Below are positions 21,976 to 33,015 of a DNA stretch of 64,000 bases, one piece after another (the first letter of the stretch is position 1; every line of letters begins with the position of its first letter). Made by a program: the position numbers and the translations under genes. The stretch spans positions 434,001-498,000 of the forward strand of contig CM062387.1 of assembly GCA_031310005.1 (NCBI GenBank), in the 5' to 3' direction. Under the pieces are notes generated by a model. It was not told where the DNA came from. It made no database searches and saw nothing but the letters and a program-made list of their open reading frames with translations. Origin of the DNA: Dactylellina haptotyla. Taxonomy: Eukaryota > Ascomycota > Orbiliomycetes > Orbiliales > Orbiliaceae.

Positions 21976-23991
21976 ATGGCTGTTTGGTCTTCTCTCAAGT
22001 ATGCCGTCGCGGCTACCTGCATCATGGGTATGACCCAAGTTGAGGCCATGCCGGCAGCGACTAGCTCGGATGGTATCGTAGACCTCATGTCGAGCCCACA
22101 AGGTCTCTTCCGTCGTCAAAATGCAATTATCACCACTGGTGTTCAGGAGGGATTTGGACCTGCTAAGGGTCAAGTTCCAGTTCGAAAGGAGATCCGAGAT
22201 TTGATCCAAAATACCGCTGAGTTCAATCTCTATTTGCTTGCGCTCCAGAAATTCTATTCCAAGCCTCAAAAAGAAGATACTTCTTTCTTCGGTATTGCGA
22301 AGATTCACGGCAGACCTTTTGGCGCCTGGTAAGTTTACACTTTGTCATTGGCAAACTTGAATATTTTGATGGAAATTGACGTCTTGCTTGAAAATTTTAG
22401 GAACGGTGTTACTAGCAACAAAGGAGACAAAGATGTTGGTTATTGCACACACAAGGATGTTTTATTCTTAACATGGCATCGACCATATCTTGCTCTTTTC
22501 GAGCAAATGGTCTGGGAAAATGCCCGCGACGTTGTCAACGAATTTCCAGCAGCTAAAAGAGCGGCTTACCAGGCTGTTCTCCCCACCCTCCGTATCCCCT
22601 ACTGGGACTGGGCATCCAACTCCACCATCCCACGTGAAGTTGGTGACATGCCAAAGATCGAAGTTGACACCCCAAAAGGAAGACAAACTATTGACAACCC
22701 ACTGTATTCGTATAAATTCACCGATATTAGTGGATTCAAGGACATTGTTGGCCCCCTAGCCAATATGACCGAAACAGTTCGTTACCCACAACTTGTTGAC
22801 GGAAAATACGTCTCTCAGTATGATCCTCTTAATAGGGTTATGGAGAACGCCATCGGAGGATTGAAGAATCGAGTCTACAGAATCCTTACAGTCTATAAAG
22901 ACCTCAACGCAATCTCTACTGGCCAATACAACCGCTGGACCCACAAGCCAGCTGACTCCCTCGAAGGTGTTCACGACGATATTCATAATGCCATAGGCGG
23001 GCCCGTAGGAGGCCCATCAGGGACAATGACCGACCTCTCGATTGCATCATATGATCCCATCTTCTGGTTACACCACACGAACGTAGATCGCCTTCTGGCA
23101 CTTTGGCAAGGAATTAACCCTTCAACCTACGATCTGTCTGGTACCTCGAGCTTCGGTACTTATACCATAGCACCAGGTAGCAAAGAAGACTTAAACACAC
23201 CACTCGGACCTTTCCGCCAAACGGGTAATACATTCCACACTAGCGCGACTTCGCGATACACCAAGACTTTTGGCTATACGTACCCCGAGACTATCGACTG
23301 GGATCTACCCACCCCAGAAGCAATTCAAAATCGAACTATTGCTGCCGTTAACCGTCTCTACGGCGAAGAGACTCCCGCTGGCGCTCTGGCTGCTACTTTG
23401 TTGATAACCACTCCTAAGGGTACTCACTTCAATGTAAACAACTCGCCATTGAATACTCCACCATCCGCTAGCTCTCTCTTCCCATACAAGCAGAGCATTG
23501 TCGAAGCCGGTAAATATAACGAATGGAGTGCAGAGATCCTCGTCAACCAGGCTGCTCTCGGCGGAGACTTCAAGTTGTACTTCTTCTTTGGTGAGGCTTC
23601 CGGTGCCCAAACTGAATGGGACTTGAGCCAAAACTTGGTCGGTACCTACTCTGTTTTGACAAGCACAGGGATGGTTCACAATCAGCTCGTCCAAGGTGTT
23701 ATCCCGTTGACCTCCGCTCTTCTCAACAAGGTTGTTATGGAGCAGATTAAGAATCTTCGAAGAGAGGTCGTTACTCCCTATCTTATTCAAAACCTTAAGG
23801 TCAAGGTTTTGAACACCGCCACCGGCAAGCTCGTTGATCTTAAGACCATTACTGACCTCAAGATTACGATCTCTTCTGCCGCTGTGACTCTACCAAAAAC
23901 CGAGTCTGAGATCCCACAATGGGGTGCATCTGAGGTTGCTGTTGATTTCATTGATGTCCCCAAAGGTTTAACCAGCCCAGTCCAACACTAA
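21976..23991 (+). CDS. Tyrosinase (type 3 dicopper phenol oxidase)
   Basis: Two exons, 21976-22328 and 22401-23991, with a 72-nt phase-2 intron, give 647 residues. CuA histidines are H111 (HGRPFGAW), H135 and H144 (YCTHKDVLFLTWHRPY). C133, two residues before H135, is the partner of the Cys-His thioether seen in fungal tyrosinases. CuB histidines are H309 and H313 (VHDDIHNAIGG) and one of the pair in DPIFWLHHTNVDRL (~342). A signal-like N-terminus ends near VEAMPA, and LFRR at ~47 looks like a Kex2 site, so the enzyme is probably secreted as a proform. The C-terminal ~200 residues resemble the pro-domain that covers the active site in fungal tyrosinases. Reaction: o-hydroxylation of monophenols and oxidation of diphenols to quinones, towards melanin or protein cross-linking. 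Confidence 0.95.
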
Positions 23992-25033
23992 GCGCATATC
24001 GAAAAAATAGCTAAAAAATGGAAAGGGGCGGGTAAGGGTTCTTTGTAGTTAAGTTCAGGTTGTGAGTGTATAGTAAATTTGTATATATTTTTAGTCTTTT
24101 CTTATTGCAGCTGGGGCACAGAATCTCGGGGATATGTTTTTCGTTAAATGTTATGTACCTATACTAAAAGTTTTGATTGTAATTGAAATAATCACACATG
24201 ATAACAATGCGCAATTACTATGACACAGATATAAATATCAAGATATTCACCAACTGGTCTAACCGCTAGTCTAGCCACTGGCTATTGTAGATTTCCTCGT
24301 CATTCAGGACATCAGTCAGTCATTCTCGGGCGCCAAACCAAAATACAACATCCAATTTGTGTTGTCCCTGAGAATGTGTTGCTACGTTAACTTCGGCTCA
24401 GCCAATCGGAAGCCGAGAATCTGCAAGGGTGCAGATTAACAAGCAAGGAACCTCAAAACCACGGAATTGAAAATGAAAACAAAATTATGTCACTAGGCGG
24501 CAGCGTGGGGCCTTGCTCCATCCTCCACTCATCATCCTATACCACCTCTCAAAGGTCTTTTCGAGATAGAAAACTCGGAAAATCAATGGAAAGCGAAGTG
24601 ATGTTGTATGGTTTAAATTTCGGCTAGGACTTGGCGAATCTTTAAAGGGACAACAAAGGAGATTTGAGCTGCGCTTGCCCTTCCGCCCGGCTACCCACAG
24701 CGGAAGTCAATTTGAGCGGATGAACAGATTCGATTCACGAAATACATAATGAGCTGCAGACGGCCCTTATCTGAAAGTTTTAGATGGACCTCGCCCAGGT
24801 GCGAATAGGCAGCTACTTGTAGGCATTGATTCCGGCCCCTTTATTTTGGTTACGGTATTCTGTCAACGGATCGCTTGCGTTTCTCAGCACTCAGGAATGT
24901 TCATCAATTTACTATAATTTTGTGATAATTCCTGCCAAGGGGCAACGATGGGGACCTTTCGATTCCCTCAGCGATATATTCTATCGTACCACCAGATTCG
25001 TAGGTCAAGGGCCAAGAATATACGCGTTTCGAG
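23992..25033. other. Intergenic stretch of 1.0 kb
   Basis: 3' flank of tyrosinase and promoter of the next gene. A 76-codon frame at 24826-25056 has no protein features. Nothing else was seen. Confidence 0.5.
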
Positions 25034-25687
25034 ATGGAGCCCCGCAAAAGCGGTAAGTTTCCTAACTACTTGTTCTAGATCTGCTTGGGTCACCTACTAA
25101 TGCTTCAATCTCTAGAAGTCGAGACGTCAACCTCGATAGAACTCGCCCACGAAACCGCCTCCCAACAAGAATCCCCACGGAAACGCAGCGATACCTACCT
25201 TTTCATCGCGACCTTGGTCCTCACCGCTATATCAGTAGCATGCTTCGTCGCAATGGCGATAATAGTATATAGGTTTGGCGGTCTCTGCGTTGGTAGCGCT
25301 CCGTCGTCGAGTTCCCAATCTTCGAACTGGACGCTTGGTATGCCACCGCCGCCCACCCCCAAATCGACTCCTCATACGATCAAGTCGGCACTGCGAGAGA
25401 AAATGTGGTCGAAATCTGTCTCCATCATCTACGCTTTAATCTCAGGTGTTGTGCTGTCGGGACTGCTTGGATTGATTTTCGTGATAGTTGTGGGGAAGAG
25501 AGCGAAACGGCAAGCAAATGTCGAAGAGCCCACCGAGAAGTCATGGATACGAGGGCCACAGGCTCGAAGATTTATAGGGATTGGCGCTTTTATCATCTGT
25601 ATGGCTCTGATACCTGCTGGGATAATGGTAGGCGAAAGGGGGATCTTTAATATCAGAGAGAGGGAGAGGATTATTGCTGGAGGATAA
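25034..25687 (+). CDS. Small three-helix membrane protein, hypothetical
   Basis: Two exons: a 19-nt first exon at 25034-25052 (ATG GAG CCC CGC AAA AGC G) and 25116-25687, joined across a 63-nt intron (GTAAGT, branch CTACTAAT, acceptor TCTAG), give 196 residues. An upstream in-frame ATG at 25085 lies inside this intron, so the spliced start is preferred. A hydrophilic N-terminus is followed by YLFIATLVLTAISVACFVAM, a Ser/Pro loop (MPPPPTPKSTP), a second helix (LISGVVLSGLLGLIFVIVV), a basic loop and a third helix (FIGIGAFIICMALIPAGIMV). The layout is like the gene at 848-1411. No family recognised. Confidence 0.7.
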
Positions 25688-25876
25688 TTGGATACTTCTC
25701 CATGTAGGTTTACGAGAGGATCACTTGTTTATAATTAAGTCATAGCATAGGCACGGGATAGCATAGTTTGGAGTTTCTGGGATTCTTTCTAATACATGCG
25801 ACGATTAAACTATTATTCAAAATTTGTTCTCAACTACATAATGCCGTAAAAGCCACGTTCTCTCGTGGGATACTTT

Positions 25877-26263
25877 TCAGCCGATCGGGGAATCGCACAA
25901 CAGGCCTTGATTCAACATATCGATGAGGTTCAGCCTGAAATATCTAGCCAAACTAAGATCCTGGCTGGATACCACATTTCTCACCATGTTACGATGCCTT
26001 CTGCGGTGATTGATACCACCGTAGTAATCGTCCAAGGCCAAGACTTCTAGAAGAATGTATAAAAGCTCTTTAGTCTCATTTAGCCACTCGTTTCTCTGGT
26101 GGCGATAGTATTCGGATTGTGCATAGTAGGTTTCTCCACTCATGTACTGATCGCGTGTGACAGAATGTGTGCTGCTACTAAGACTGGGAGGATCGGGGCT
26201 CAAGCTGAAGGAAGAATCGCCGAAGGAGGAATCGCTGGGATAAAGCATATGTCCTCCGGGCAT
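25877..26263 (-). CDS. Small hypothetical protein
   Basis: Single-exon frame of 128 residues starting MPGGHMLYPSD. The first 45 residues are rich in Ser, Asp and Pro. The rest is predicted helical with Tyr/Arg/Asn-rich segments (YYAQSEYYRHQRNEW, LLYILLEVLALDDYY). There is no signal peptide and no membrane segment. It is convergent with the 25034 gene, with only ~190 bases between the stops. It could be a real small protein or chance; composition favours real. No family recognised. Confidence 0.45.
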   Translation of the reverse strand: MPGGHMLYPSDSSFGDSSFSLSPDPPSLSSSTHSVTRDQYMSGETYYAQSEYYRHQRNEWLNETKELLYILLEVLALDDYYGGINHRRRHRNMVRNVVSSQDLSLARYFRLNLIDMLNQGLLCDSPIG

Positions 26264-28956
26264 CTTGACGATTAAAAGAATCAGATCTCTTTTAGAAATT
26301 TGGTGCGGCGAAATCCTAATTCTAGAATGGAGATAACTAGGGGTTCCACAGTTTTATTGCCGTACCGTCGAAGATTTAAAGCTAGGCAATTTGAAGATCG
26401 AAGAGATTTGGTAGGGCTTGAGAGATATACGAAATAACTTTATAGAGTGTCCCTCGTTTATTTTATAGCCCTTCACTTGAATCTCAACCCTTACTTACGA
26501 AACGTCTTTTGGCGATTCCTTTGACAACTCTGCCGCACTCTGGTTTGGGTTCTAAACTGTCGCGTCTCGCTATCTGCATATGTGTTGTTTCATGACATTG
26601 TGTGTGTCGGTGGTGGTGAAACGAAGTCAGAGTTTTCAGAACCAAGGCGTGAGCTAGGTAGAATGGTTAGAGGTCTATTTCTCTTTTTCGTGCATAATTT
26701 TTGCGTAGATGCTGCCCTGTTGACGCTGCTTTGGTCTGAGGTATCCGGTATCGATATATGTTCATCGTGCATCAATAGATTCACATTAATAGGCTTGTCA
26801 TTGAAGCCAAATTGCAATAATTAATAATAGTCTAGGGAAAAGATAGCATATTAATATTGACTGCCCTAAAAGGAATGAATTTTACGCAAAACGTGACAAA
26901 TTATATTTTCAATTGCCATTGTTCATTGCGGATTTGTCTTGTATATGATTATCATGGATGCTATTCTGGATGGGTTCAAAATTGTGTTATCGGGAATCGG
27001 GAACACTAGCCTTAAATAGGAAATCGTCTACAAAAGGAAGTTTGCACAAACACACCACCAAGCGCACGGAGCTGGGCCATCCCAAGGTTCACGCTATAGC
27101 ATCCGGCCAGCATGATCCTGTCGCCGGACAGATCCCGATATTTAATCCTAGCATGTGAAGCCGCGACGTGCTAGTTTCTCACGTGGGGTCATCAAGGAAG
27201 AAAGGTAAGGTTCAGAGAGAAAATTTTTATTCATCATGGGGTTGCTCATCGTATTGATCACGGCAAATACAAAGAGAGCTCTAATGCGCGAGAAGGACGA
27301 GCTTATCTTGGCTTCTTGGGATAAAGTGGAATTTCAATTGGAGATGTAGTGATTTTTTAAAATCCTGTTAAGGCATCAGTTTAAGGTCGAAATGACTAAA
27401 TGAAGCTAATAGTTAACAAGTGCTCTAAACAATTGATTACGAATACAAACACCTATAGGCTACTATGATACACTCCGGAATATGCACGTACCCGTAGATG
27501 TCGGAGCATATATGCTCGATCAGCACTCAATATTCCAGATCATGCATCTAAACCGACGTGCTGATTCTGCTGCGTCTACACTGCAGACCCAAACTCGGCA
27601 GGCGGACAGGGATTACTCGCTCAGCATATTCCGGAACCGGAATGTGGCGTTCTTTGACATTTTGGTGACAGGCTAAGCGGGCGTCGGATCAGGCAGGCCA
27701 AACACGACATGAGATGAGCAGGTACGGCAACATAAGAACTAACGAGCGGCAAAAAGGTATCTGACCATTTCGTCATACGGCCGTCAATGCGGTCGTTTAT
27801 ATTGTTTCCCCACAATATGTACGATTCAGGTCAGCGGGAGAGACAACGGCATCTCGGACAATTGAACATCTCGTTTCCCGGAGTGTGGTATCTGACAACC
27901 TCCAGACAACACAACCTTCGTTTCATGCTATGCAACACGATGCTGAAGCGATTCGGATTCGATTTGATAATAAGCACCGGCCAATATCGCTCATGGAGAT
28001 TAGTATATCGATAGATCTGCATGATCCGGACGGCTAGGTAGCCACAATTTGGCCGGATTCCGCTTGAACTTTCACAGCAAAGTCTCACAAACACATGCAA
28101 AACTTTCGGCGGTTTTTGAGCAGAAGTCCATGTCGAGCTTGCCATTGGTTGGCAGGGATGTTTTAAGTTGGCAGAGGTCACACGCCCCACGAACCAGGGA
28201 ACCCAATCAGAGACCATTCCCAAGCTGGTCTTCGTCCGCCAGCAGACGACCACCAACCACGAACACGCCTTCTCTTCCCGTCGCATGGAGCTTGCTCGAG
28301 GGCCTTGCATCAACCTGCGGAGATTCCCCACACTACTAGGGTATCTTTGAGCGCACGCATGCTATAGGCCCTGATTATAAGCCTACCTGAAATTTCCTTG
28401 GAACGAAAGAAACCTTCCCTGAAGCAGCGGTCCCCAAGATCAAGTATCACCATCATGTCAGGTCCGAAAAAACACGGAGCGACACCCTCCTTCGCTAGCC
28501 GAAGTCCATCTTTCCTAATTGAAGGCAATTGGTAAAATACAATATTTGTTCACATGCGCACCTGCGTTACCAAGACGGGAGTGGCGTTCCTTTCGGGGAA
28601 ATATGTCGACGCCAAAGAACCCGCCCAGATTAAGCTTCCAAGAGGCATGGTTTATTTCCCCGCACTCACCAATCCCAAGACGGCCGGATAGAGAAAGCAA
28701 ATAATGGTTTGATGACGATTTGCGACTTTTCGGATTATTGGGTTTGCTTGGTTCCTTGTCTGGTCATGTTTCAAAGCCATAAAATTTATGATTACAGCGT
28801 GGTGAGCATCATTCGCGTCAAAGTTACTAGGAGCGCTGTCTCTCCTGGTACCTATCAAGGTATATAAATTTGAGGTCGCCCGATTGATGTTCGATCAAGT
28901 TTCTGTTCTGGAAATTGCTCTTCAGTTCTTCCAATTATAACCCCCATTTTGCCACA
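26264..28956. other. Intergenic stretch of 2.7 kb upstream of glucoamylase
   Basis: The longest gene-free stretch of the window. Many short frames on both strands (27482-28858) lack splice partners, signal peptides and domains. No terminal repeats or transposase motifs are visible. One match to the carbon-repressor site consensus SYGGRG lies at 28658-28663 (minus strand) in the glucoamylase promoter, but a single match is weak evidence. Confidence 0.5.
28861..28868 (+). promoter_or_regulatory. TATA box of the glucoamylase gene
   Basis: TATATAAA lies 96 bases upstream of the glucoamylase ATG, followed by a C/T-rich leader. Position and consensus only. Confidence 0.5.
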
Positions 28957-30994
28957 ATGCGGTTCAACTTTTCTTCGGTCGTTGGGGCCCTGTGCCTTTT
29001 TCTTACAATCGCGGATGCTGCAGCCATCCAAAAGAGATCGACGCAGGTTTGGATTCAGAGATGGTTCTACCGTGACAACACTCTCGCTGGTCTCGTGAAG
29101 GTGAGTTTTTAATGCCATAGATAATAAGTGGTTCAATACTCACGGTTGTTGGATTTAAAGGTCCAAAGCAATCTCGGCCGAGGCAAGAGGGTCGAAGTCT
29201 GGTACGGATCTGGAGACAGCTGGCAGCGATCTCCAATTGTTGCTACATACTCGGGGCCAGATAGGAACGGCTATGAAGACTGGATCTTCAATGGTACGCG
29301 TCGATATATTTTGAATTTAATACGACGGATTTGTGCTGACACTACAGCTGTGTATAGGATGGGCTCTGCAGGCAACTAAGTTCTACGTCAAATATATTGT
29401 CAATGGTGTTCAATATTTAGACCCCGCTCCCGGCTATTACTACCCGATTACCGATGGCAAAGCTGGCTGTAGGTCTCATCGTTCGTCCCGCAGCATATAC
29501 ACAAGTTCTAACAATTGGAATAGCTGTCCCAGCGCCTGCATCTAAACTCGAGGCTAGAGCCGAACTTGAGGTGTGGCTATCCCAGGAATACGATTTCGCA
29601 GAGGCCGCATTGAAGAAGAACATCGGATCCAGTTCTAACACCAACCTTGGCAAGGGTGTTGTTATCGCCTCTCCGTCCACTTCGCAACCCGACTACTTCT
29701 TCCAATGGATCCGTGATGCTTCCTGCGTTATGGAGCACATCGTTGGAAACTACCTCGAGAGTGGCCAGGATCTCGATTATATCACTGACTGGGTTGAAGT
29801 TCAAAAAGTTCGTTTTACATTTGACCCTGCTTCGAATGACATGTTGCTAACCACTCAAATATTAGACCCTGCAAAGACTCGACACTCCAAGCGGCGGTTA
29901 TACTAGCGGCGGCCTCGGAGAACCTAAATTCAAAGTCGACAATACCGCATACACCGACTCCTGGGGACGTCCACAACGTGACGGACCAGCTCTCCGTGCC
30001 AGCACCCTCATGAGATTCGCGACCCAGTACCTCTCCAAGGACGCTGATTACGTAAAAAGCAAACTCTACGACTCCGCCGCACAAGGACAATCCCAAACCA
30101 TCATCAAAGCCGATCTCGACTACGTCGTCACTTCGTGGTCCCAGTCCTCTTTCGATCTCTGGGAAGAAATCCAAGGACAGCATTACTTCACCATCATTGT
30201 CTCCTACCGCTCCATGGTCGAGGGGGCTGAATTCGCTAAGCTCATCGGCGATAATGCGGCCGCAGATCTATACACTAAAACCGCAGAGAGCATGATCGAT
30301 ACCATCAAGGGATTCTGGCAGCCCGACAAGGGATACATTGTCGAAACACACGGTATCCAAGGACGATCTGGTCTCGACTGTGGTGTTCTCCTCGGAGCTC
30401 TGAGGGCGCCATATATCTTCACACCCGCAGGCGAGGAAGTCTTGGCTACAACCGAAGCTATGATTTCCGCATTCGAACTACTCTACGGCATCAACAAGAA
30501 CAATGGCGGCCCCGGTTTCGGTATTGGAAGGTATCCTGAAGATGTGAGTTCCCCAATTTCGATAAAAAGTAGCTCATAAGGGAAAGTTACTAACAAAACA
30601 ACAGACCTATGACGGCGTCTCCACCTCTTCCCAAGGAAACCCATGGTTTATCTGTACCGCCACTGTAGCACATACACTCTACGCCGCCGCCGCGGACTTC
30701 AAATCCGCCAACTCCGTCAACGTTACCCCTGCATCCCTCAACCTGTTCAAGCGCGCCTTCCCATCTGCCAACCCGGGAACCTACAATTCCGGCAGCCAAG
30801 AATTCAACAATATCGTAAACGGATTCAAGACTCTCGGCGACGGGTTCATGGCTGTCATCCAGCGACACGCGTTCCAAGACGGACGGATGAGCGAGCAGTT
30901 CGATCGTAACACTGGGTTTAATATGGGTGCTAGAGATCTGACGTGGAGTTACGAGGCCGTTTTGGAGGCTATTAAGGCGAGAGGTCGATTGTAA
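28957..30994 (+). CDS. GH15 glucoamylase with N-terminal CBM21 starch-binding domain
   Basis: Six exons: 28957-29100, 29161-29293, 29358-29468, 29524-29807, 29866-30543 and 30605-30994 (introns 55-64 nt, all with clear branch points), giving 579 residues. A signal peptide (FNFSSVVGALCLFLTIADAAA) ends near a KR dipeptide. Residues ~30-125 resemble CBM21 (VEVWYGSGDSW, FYVKYIVNGVQYLDP), placed N-terminally as in Rhizopus glucoamylase. The catalytic (alpha/alpha)6 domain follows, with QPDYFFQWIRDAS, SSFDLWEEIQG (general acid E324), GIGRYPEDTYDG and MSEQFDRNTG (general base E547), then RDLTWSYEAV. It releases beta-glucose from the non-reducing ends of starch or glycogen outside the cell. There is no C-terminal CBM20, so starch binding must rely on the CBM21. 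Confidence 0.95.
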
Positions 30995-31648
30995 ATTTAT
31001 TCAGCTTTTTATATTCGCAAATAGGCTAGAGGGGCGGGTTGGCGATACCGATACCAAGTATTTTTGAGATTTAGTGTATTTTGATATCCATTTTTGCGGT
31101 TCTTGTATATATCTAATTTAATTTTACAATATAACTGAGGTTAAAAGCATAAGCAAATTACTACCGTAAGATTAAGTAGTGACAGTGGCTAGAGACAATT
31201 GGGGTAAGTAACTTATTAGAAGCAATTGGTTATATGGTGGCGAGTTGAGCCGGGCGCATAGACCCATTGGGCTACGTAGCTGCTTCTAATAAGAGAAATA
31301 CTCTTAGTCGAGACTTGCAGTCACAAGAGATATACAAAAAGCTGATATTGAAAAGTATAAGAATTAGAAGACACCATTAGAGAGTGTATTTGAATATTCC
31401 AATACTAAAGAACGATATCTTGGCAGGAAAGTCTCCTAGCTAAATGCAACGCTGTAACAGCACGCGCAACTGAAGATGCCGACGTAAACAACCTTATCGT
31501 CAAGATTCCCTTGGAGACGGCGGCCTTCTAAAACGCCGAGTATTTAATTACAATAAACGAGGATGTTTTCTTTAATATCTTCCTAGCCGCCTAATCACAT
31601 CATCCTTTCCTTCAGTTACCCCTCGTACCTCTCGACCCTAAACCCATC
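30995..31648. other. Intergenic between glucoamylase and the F-box array
   Basis: About 650 bases with no gene. It contains the 82-bp inverted-repeat structure listed at 31212-31293 and the promoter of the first F-box gene. Confidence 0.5.
31212..31293. repeat. 82-bp element bounded by perfect 13-bp inverted repeats
   Basis: CTTATTAGAAGCA at 31212-31224 is exactly inverted as TGCTTCTAATAAG at 31281-31293. The enclosed ~57 bases are GC-richer than the flanks and include the palindrome CTACGTAG. No target-site duplication is obvious. It could form a hairpin RNA, be a tiny MITE-like element, or be coincidence. It does not fold as a convincing tRNA. Confidence 0.55.
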
Positions 31649-32671
31649 ATGTCTGTTCCGTCAGTTCAGACTGGTGGAGGGTTCCCCCAGATACCCATCC
31701 AGGCATTGTATAACATCAGACCCGTGGACCCGTTTGCATTACCACATATAGCAGAGAGGATCTTTCTTTATGTACCAGCCATAGACCTCAAAACAAACTG
31801 CTGCGGCGTCTCAAATCACTGGCGCGAAATGATTACCAAAAGCCCCGTCCTCGGCGAGTATTGTCGTACCGGACTACCAGATCCCGTTGTCGAAAAAGAG
31901 GGACCTCGACACCCGCTCCTCGACCTCTGGAAACCGGTGCTAACCTATAACGGGCACGAGTTCCTCAGCTTATTCTGGCGAAAGCTCATCAGAATCTACC
32001 GACGTAAGACCGAAAGCCTGAACAAACCGCCCCCAAGGCGACGAAACTACCCATACTACGGGTATCAGAGTCCGGATTTTAAAATATGGGAGCCAGACCT
32101 TACATACCTTAGCGAGATATGGGACCTTTACATATCATTTGCACTTCCCATGCAAGAGATAAAAATGTTCCAAAACCTTCCACTTGACTGGCCGATCCGC
32201 CGGGGAGTTTTCACGACCATATCGATCAACTCGCAAAAGTTCACGGGGAGCAACAACGTTGATATCGATGCGTTCATCCAGAAATTCGGACCGGTCCCGT
32301 GTATGCGCGATGACGAGAACCCAGCAATGGCCATAGCATATATTCTGTGTCTGAAGGCGTACTGCAGACTCTGGGAGAGAGTCATAAACACCAATGACCC
32401 TCTCAGGTGCACAGACCCCCAAAATCAGCCGGCAGATTTAACGAAAATGGCGTTCGTCAATTTGTGGATCACTCCGATAGTGACCGACCAGAGAGCACTT
32501 GATGCGATTAAAGACGAGGAGGAGCACTGGGATCTCTGGACGCTCAGGAGATACATGAGACAGCCGGAGATCACGACGAGATATTCGATTAGGTTTGCGC
32601 TTTCCCAGGAGGATGTCAGTGTAGTGAGACATGTCGATACCGAATTTTACCAATTACCTGGCGAATATTAG
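31649..32671 (+). CDS. F-box protein, family 1, copy a
   Basis: Single exon, 340 residues, ATG at 31649. The F-box-like region at ~31-75 (LPHIAERIFLYVPAIDLKTN...NHWREMITKSPVLGEY) is followed by the family 1 motif FLSLFWRKLIRIY at ~110. The Pro-Pro-Pro motif of its relatives is degenerate here (KMFQNLPLDW), and it is the most diverged intact family 1 copy. F-box proteins link SKP1-CUL1 ubiquitin ligases to substrates; the substrate is unknown. It is the first of a head-to-tail run. Confidence 0.8.
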   Translation: MSVPSVQTGGGFPQIPIQALYNIRPVDPFALPHIAERIFLYVPAIDLKTNCCGVSNHWREMITKSPVLGEYCRTGLPDPVVEKEGPRHPLLDLWKPVLTYNGHEFLSLFWRKLIRIYRRKTESLNKPPPRRRNYPYYGYQSPDFKIWEPDLTYLSEIWDLYISFALPMQEIKMFQNLPLDWPIRRGVFTTISINSQKFTGSNNVDIDAFIQKFGPVPCMRDDENPAMAIAYILCLKAYCRLWERVINTNDPLRCTDPQNQPADLTKMAFVNLWITPIVTDQRALDAIKDEEEHWDLWTLRRYMRQPEITTRYSIRFALSQEDVSVVRHVDTEFYQLPGEY

Positions 32672-33015
32672 CTGTGTCTGAACAGTTGTTTGTGGGGATA
32701 CATCATGAAGGTGGAGATACTTACGAAATCAAGAGGATATACAGTTCCACTAAAATGTATCTGATGATGAAGATGATGAAACGAAGAACAGGGAGAAATG
32801 CCCTCGGAGCGGTCGGGCTGGGTATTTATATTCTAATAAGCGTCTACGCGGATTTTCCACAGGAGTTTCATACGCTCCTCAGATCTTCAAAATTGTCACC
32901 AGCGGTATCAATCTCGTTGCACCACCAACCATCTTTCTCATTCTTCATACTCTCAAGTACACTAGCTATCCAATATCAAGAAACTATTCTATCGCCACAA
33001 TAATATCAAATCAAG
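32672..33015. other. Spacer between F-box copies a and b
   Basis: 344 bases. A 109-codon frame at 32674-33003 shows no domain and spans the expected promoter, so it was not called. Confidence 0.5.

Noticed and set aside
31212-31293. Inverted-repeat element considered as a tRNA gene
   Set aside because: No T-loop consensus and the arms do not give a cloverleaf; kept only as an inverted repeat.
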